Below, in pieces: positions 43,963 through 47,868 of a stretch of 47,868 bases of DNA. A program made the position numbers and the translations under genes. The stretch comes from Opitutia bacterium (GTDB lineage: Bacteria > Verrucomicrobiota > Verrucomicrobiia > Opitutales > Opitutaceae), in contig CANJIU010000077.1 in assembly GCA_947474365.1 (NCBI GenBank), positions 1 to 47,868 of the forward strand, written 5' to 3'. The first letter of the stretch is position 1, and the number at the start of each line of letters is the position of its first letter. Below the pieces are notes generated by a model. It saw only the letters and a list, made by a program, of their open reading frames with translations, was not told where the DNA came from and made no database searches.

Positions 43963-46900
43963 TCACGGCCCCGCTGCGAAGCCATCCTCCGTGCCGGTCT
44001 GGGCGTGATATTCGCCCGTCCGGCTCGTGCCGCTCACATAATTGTAGAGTTCGATCACCCGCGTGAGTTCCAGCAGGTCGAGCTTGCCGTTGCGATCCGC
44101 ATCCGCCGAGTGGTAACGCGTGAGCGTCACCACCGTCGCATTCGCCCGCGCGAGATCCGGCGCATAGCCGTCTTCACTGCCCGCCTGCACCTTGTACGCC
44201 CCCGTCCGAATCGACGCGTTGCGTGTGTTGTAGAGTTCGATCGCCCGGGTGAGTTCAAACAGGTTGATCCGGAAATTATGATCCGAGTCCACGTCGTGGT
44301 ACGCCACCGGCACCAGCACCAACGGATCCGGCGTCGCGAGCACACTCACCGTGTCGCCGGTGGACTGCGCCCGGAAGGTGATCTGCGAGACGATTGACTT
44401 GTCACCGGTCTCGCCCGCCGGGACGTTGAGCGTCGTCGTGAAGGTAACCGGACTCGTCGGCACCGTCGTCCACGTCCACTCCAGCAGCGATGTCGCGCCG
44501 ACGGTCGGCTTCGCGCTGCTGTTCGTCACATTGTCCTGGGCGTACGACCAGCCGGTCGGCAACAGCATCGACCACTTTAGATTGGTCGCCGCACCGGAGT
44601 AAATCAGCGACGCAGAGATCGTCACCGTGCCGCCCGCCGGGTAAACCCGACCAGGCGCCCCGTGGCTGGCCCGCAGATCGATCACCGTAAGCACCCCGGG
44701 CACAAAGTTGCTGAACGCGTAATTCGCCGCCGTGAGCGAGCCGACCGCCGGCGTGATCGCATACGTGCCGGCTGGACTGCTCGTCGTCGCGCTGGTCGAT
44801 ACAGCCGCCGACCCGGTCACTCCGGCAGTCGAGAGCGTCTCCCCGTTCAAGAAACCGGAAATCGACGTCGTAAATGTCGGGAGCGCAGCCCCCGCCGCCT
44901 TCGTGAACGACGCCGCCGTGACGGTCAGCGGCGCCTTGGCCACCGTGATGACCAGCGTCGCGGTCCCCGTGCCACCGACGTTGGTGGCGCCGATCGTCAC
45001 GTTGAACGGACTGCCCACCGCCGTGGTGGGCGTCCCGGTGATCGCGCCGTTGGTCGTGTTGATTGCCAGGCCGGGCGGAAGTCCGGTGGCACTGTAGCTC
45101 GTCGGGCTGTTGCCCGCAGTAATCGAATAGGTCGGAAACGCCGTCCGATACGTGCCCGTGACCGCGAGGTTGGGGTTGGTGATGAACGGCAGCTGCCCCA
45201 TCGAGAACGTCGTGCTCGCGCCACTGGCTGGCGCGAGATTGCCCGCCAAATCCCGCGCGGTGCCGGCGGCGATGCTGATGCCGAGCGTCCCCGTGCCGGT
45301 GATATTACTGATCGTGACCGTCCGCGTCGTTCCCGTGCCCGTGACACTCACCGTGCCGTCGGCCGTACCGGTCTTGTTCAACGTGATGTCGCCCAGCGCC
45401 AGCGTGCTCGCACTGAAGTTGGCGTCCGCATACGTCACCGTGTAGCTGATCGGCCCGCTGACCGTGCTCGGAGCCGAAGGCGCACTCAGGCTGATCGTGG
45501 GCGAAGTGTTGTCGACGATGACGGACAAGTCGGTGGAGGCTCCGCTCACGTTGCCCGCCGCATCCGCCGCCGTCGCCGCAAACGTATACGTCCCGTCGGC
45601 CAGCGGCGTGCCGGTGTAGTTGAACAACCAGCCACCCGCACCGTTGGCGGTGACCGTGCCGAGGGCGCCGACGCCGCCGCGACGGACCGTGACAAACGAG
45701 CCGGCCTCGGCCGTGCCGGTAAAATACAATGCGTTCGTCTTCGTGATGCCATCGCTGGCAGAGGCGCCGGTGTCGAGGCTCGCGGCCAGCACCGGAGTCG
45801 ACGGAATCGACGGCGCGCGGTTGTCCACCGTGGCATTGGTCGAATCGGCGGTCGTCGTCGTGCTCGCGGCAAAGCTGTCGGTCGCGGTCACGGAGACATT
45901 GCGGCCGGTGGCCTCGATCGTACCCGGGACGATCGTGTAGGACGCCGTCCAGATCCCGGCGTTGTTGGTGGCCGCGACTGCCGCTCCGCCGCCGAACGAC
46001 CGAAAGTCCACCGTGGCGGACGCCATCGCGAAGAAGTTATTGTCGCCGCCGACGGTGTTGTTCCAGGTCGCCGTCACCGTATCTCCGATCCGATAAACCC
46101 CACCCGCCCCGGACGCACCGGAGAGCGAGATCCGAGCATCGGTAACGGTCGGCTTCAGCGTCGTCGGCGTGAAGGTCACCGCCGTGCCGTCCAATTGCAG
46201 CGCTCCGGCCGCCATGGGATTGGCCGTCAGCGGCTGGAAAGGCGTGCTGTTGGCGTTGTCGTAGACGCGTTTGGTGGCGTCGTTGTTGACGCGCAAGGTG
46301 TAGGTGCCGCCGAGCGCCCACGCCGTCGCCGGGGTAAACGAATACACGGCGACGCGGGCATCGACCGCATCCGGCGCGACCGTGACGATGGCGACCGGCG
46401 TCGTGGTATTGCTGCCGGAGGTCAGGAAAAAATTATCGGCCGAAATCGTGTTGGAATTCACGCCCGACACGGCGTCGCTGAAGTTGATCGAAATTTTGAG
46501 CGGCAACGTGGTCCCGGCGAACGGCGGCGTGTAGGTGACCGTCCCGGCGCTCGGAGCCGAACGGTCGAGGCCGACAAACGAAATCACCCCGAGGCCGTTG
46601 ACATAGGGTGAGTCAGTGGCGGTCGACCGACTCCCGTTGCCGGCCATGTCGTAAAACGCATTGTCGTTCGCGACGAGCGAGACCGCGCTCAGCGACGAGG
46701 TGTCGCCGGCGGCATCGGTCACGGCGGTGAGCGTCACGATTACATACGGAGCCACTGCGACATCCTGCCAGCTGGCAGACACCGCAGTGACGGTGAAGCC
46801 GCTGACGGTGAAGCTGCCGACCGTCGGCACCCGCGTGAGGTCGAGATCAGCGGGCGCGAGGGTATCGCCGGTGGCGGTGACGGGCGACAGTTTGATCCGC

Positions 46901-47088
46901 AAGGTGTTGGTTCCACCCAAGGCGGAGGCATTGAGCCAGCCCAACTCGCTCACATCGTCGGCAAAGGAAAACGACGCCAACGGTCGTACCGTATCGGCGC
47001 CCCGGGCGGCAGGGTGCAGCGGAGCCAGAAGGAAGAGGGCGGCAATCCAGGCGATCAGACCGCGGGAAATCAAAGAGTAGTAAGACAT
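43963..47088 (-). CDS. large secreted Ig-like repeat protein with C-terminal EF-hand-like pair
   Basis: 1041 residues from the ATG at 47088 (MSYYSLISRGLIAWIAALFL, signal peptide). It is rich in Thr, Ser, Ala and Gly. Ig-like bacterial modules follow one another: several DNTSP/DNRAP-type joints, a putative-Ig segment (ATGLPPGLAINTTNGAITGT), an MBG-like segment (LTVTAASFTKAAGAALPTFT), and a DUF11-like beta domain (WSMLLPTGWSYAQDN). The end has two related copies of about 45 residues. Each has a perfect 12-residue EF-hand-type loop (DSDHNFRINLFE and DADRNGKLDLLE), followed by LTR-x-IELYN, RTG-x-Y and EDG-[FY]. It is likely a calcium-dependent surface adhesin. It starts 19 bp after the truncated beta-helix gene, on the same strand. 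Confidence 0.85.
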   Translation of the reverse strand: MSYYSLISRGLIAWIAALFLLAPLHPAARGADTVRPLASFSFADDVSELGWLNASALGGTNTLRIKLSPVTATGDTLAPADLDLTRVPTVGSFTVSGFTVTAVSASWQDVAVAPYVIVTLTAVTDAAGDTSSLSAVSLVANDNAFYDMAGNGSRSTATDSPYVNGLGVISFVGLDRSAPSAGTVTYTPPFAGTTLPLKISINFSDAVSGVNSNTISADNFFLTSGSNTTTPVAIVTVAPDAVDARVAVYSFTPATAWALGGTYTLRVNNDATKRVYDNANSTPFQPLTANPMAAGALQLDGTAVTFTPTTLKPTVTDARISLSGASGAGGVYRIGDTVTATWNNTVGGDNNFFAMASATVDFRSFGGGAAVAATNNAGIWTASYTIVPGTIEATGRNVSVTATDSFAASTTTTADSTNATVDNRAPSIPSTPVLAASLDTGASASDGITKTNALYFTGTAEAGSFVTVRRGGVGALGTVTANGAGGWLFNYTGTPLADGTYTFAATAADAAGNVSGASTDLSVIVDNTSPTISLSAPSAPSTVSGPISYTVTYADANFSASTLALGDITLNKTGTADGTVSVTGTGTTRTVTISNITGTGTLGISIAAGTARDLAGNLAPASGASTTFSMGQLPFITNPNLAVTGTYRTAFPTYSITAGNSPTSYSATGLPPGLAINTTNGAITGTPTTAVGSPFNVTIGATNVGGTGTATLVITVAKAPLTVTAASFTKAAGAALPTFTTSISGFLNGETLSTAGVTGSAAVSTSATTSSPAGTYAITPAVGSLTAANYAFSNFVPGVLTVIDLRASHGAPGRVYPAGGTVTISASLIYSGAATNLKWSMLLPTGWSYAQDNVTNSSAKPTVGATSLLEWTWTTVPTSPVTFTTTLNVPAGETGDKSIVSQITFRAQSTGDTVSVLATPDPLVLVPVAYHDVDSDHNFRINLFELTRAIELYNTRNASIRTGAYKVQAGSEDGYAPDLARANATVVTLTRYHSADADRNGKLDLLELTRVIELYNYVSGTSRTGEYHAQTGTEDGFAAGP

Positions 47089-47107
47089 GGTGCGATGGGT
47101 CTGATGG

Positions 47108-47721
47108 TTAGTACGTCGGCAGGGCGTAGACACCGCTTGTCGGAGGCACCGGGGCAGGTGGTCTGGTACTCGAAAGATTTATTCCGTTGCGGAACGTCAG
47201 GCTCACCGGTGCCGGCTGCCCGGCGATTAACGACGTATAGCGGATGTTGCCGCTCGGCGCCGGGTTGGCTCCGACGATGGTTCGGTTGGCCCCCGACAAC
47301 GTCCCCACGAGCTTTACGCGTCGATAGAGATCCATTCCCGTGTCAAAGTCGCCCGCCTTGGCCTGATTGGTCGCTCCATTCGGATCGCCCGAAAGGTTGA
47401 TCGTACTGGCCGTGGCGTAGCCGAGGGCGTTGATCGACAGCAAGACCGCATCGGTGGGCCGGGAACGAGTCCCGCCGATCTGGGTGATATTCACGGTCTG
47501 GATCTGCACGTTGACCGTCGAGCTGCCCAGCCGGGCGTTGCCGCCGATGGTGGCGGATGCGATCAGCACCTGCCCGAATCCGATGAGCGTGACATCCCGG
47601 TCGATTGCCACGGCCTCGTTGTATTGCCCCGCGCTGATGAAGATAATTCCTCCGACCGCCGTATTGAGGACGCCCTTTGCAACCGTATCAAACGCCGTAT
47701 CCGGTGTTGGGACGCCATTCT
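47108..47721 (-). pseudogene. beta-helix surface protein, 5' end replaced by the right IS30 copy
   Basis: About 204 codons are left of a gene whose front lies beyond the insertion. The first visible part GGIIFISAGQYNEAVAIDRD, with VTLIGFGQVLIAS, is typical of pectate-lyase-like right-handed beta-helices. The middle has LSGDPNGATNQAKAGDFDTG and the end a short Pro-rich tail. The frame runs only a few codons into the IS (from a TTG at 47740) before a stop, so no start codon of its own is preserved. It may still be transcribed with the Ig-like gene 19 bp further on. The missing 5' part may exist at another place in the genome. Confidence 0.75.
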
Positions 47722-47868
47722 GGGCACATTCAAGGATCAATTCGAAGAACGACTTGATATAAGGAGTTCACTAAAACATTGAGCAGGGGACTTCCAACCG
47801 AGGATTTTGCGGGGACGCTCGTTGAGCATTTCCTGATAGGCGCTGAGTTGCTGGTAAGAAACCAGCGA
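47722..47868 (-). mobile_element. 3' end of an IS30-family insertion sequence (right copy)
   Basis: The reverse complement of bases 2-148, as far as I can read identical. It faces inward like the left copy, so the two form an inverted pair. The junction with the beta-helix gene lies at 47721/47722, uncertain by one or two bases because both sides carry G or C. Confidence 0.85.
47737..47868 (-). CDS. IS30-family transposase, C-terminal fragment (right copy)
   Basis: Encodes the same last 43 residues as the left copy and ends in TGA at 47737-47739. The rest of the gene is outside the window. Identity with the left fragment suggests two recent copies of one element, either of which may be whole. 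Confidence 0.85.
   Translation of the reverse strand, partial: SLVSYQQLSAYQEMLNERPRKILGWKSPAQCFSELLISSRSSN

Noticed and set aside
44662..46611. 649-codon open frame on the plus strand opposite the Ig-like surface gene
   Set aside because: It is the mirror image of a repetitive coding sequence and is extremely Arg-rich; a secreted Ig-like protein on the other strand is far more plausible.

Overview
The window is a GC-rich stretch of bacterial chromosome. Its gene content is Gram-negative: an Mpl ligase for peptidoglycan recycling, many signal peptides and lipoprotein signals, and RimO, PriA, RecR, Dxs and GuaB. The style of its surface proteins (NHL, Ig-like and EF-hand-like repeats with duplicated C-terminal modules) is most like Verrucomicrobiota, probably Opitutaceae. 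That placement is an inference; there is no rRNA here. Both ends of the window are the 3' end of the same IS30-type insertion sequence in inverted orientation, so the window is probably a contig that stops where a repeated IS begins.

Left part (1-12.8 kb): an IS end, a secreted alpha/beta hydrolase, an intergenic REP-like repeat, a small lipoprotein, a 32-residue very basic protein directly before rimO, and a hybrid histidine kinase. Then comes a minus-strand pair: a four-PDZ HtrA protease overlapping by 4 nt with a protease-like protein that has lost its catalytic residues. After that come mpl and a MacA/MacB-like pair without an ATPase.

Middle (12.9-27 kb): priA opposite an unusual Fur-family gene and a TPR gene; hemW, a lipoprotein and a LytM-type M23 peptidase; a TIG-domain lipoprotein with a clear terminator; a CAAX-type M48 protease with an EEP nuclease; xseB-dxs; a tRNA-Gly(CCC) placed 27 nt before a tiny cysteine-rich secreted protein; ybaB-recR; and an SDR-type epimerase.

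Right part (27-47.9 kb): a secreted NHL/Ig protein, polX, and menC-menE (menaquinone) opposite guaB with a spaced CGCAAAC/GTTTGCG palindrome between them. Then come a PIG-L deacetylase, a 2-hydroxyacid dehydrogenase, a DUF1684 protein, a DUF1080-like protein and a membrane/spermidine-synthase fusion. The last 6 kb is accessory. It has two direct copies of a hairpin-rich element of 189 bp core length, a secreted protein with an internal repeat, an 11-bp minisatellite, a second REP-like repeat copy, a 1041-residue surface protein, and a beta-helix gene cut by the right-hand IS.

The least explained items are the tandem hairpin element, the REP-like family, the tRNA/cysteine-rich gene arrangement, the active/inactive protease pair and the palindrome before guaB. 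I see no CRISPR array, phage block or biosynthetic cluster.
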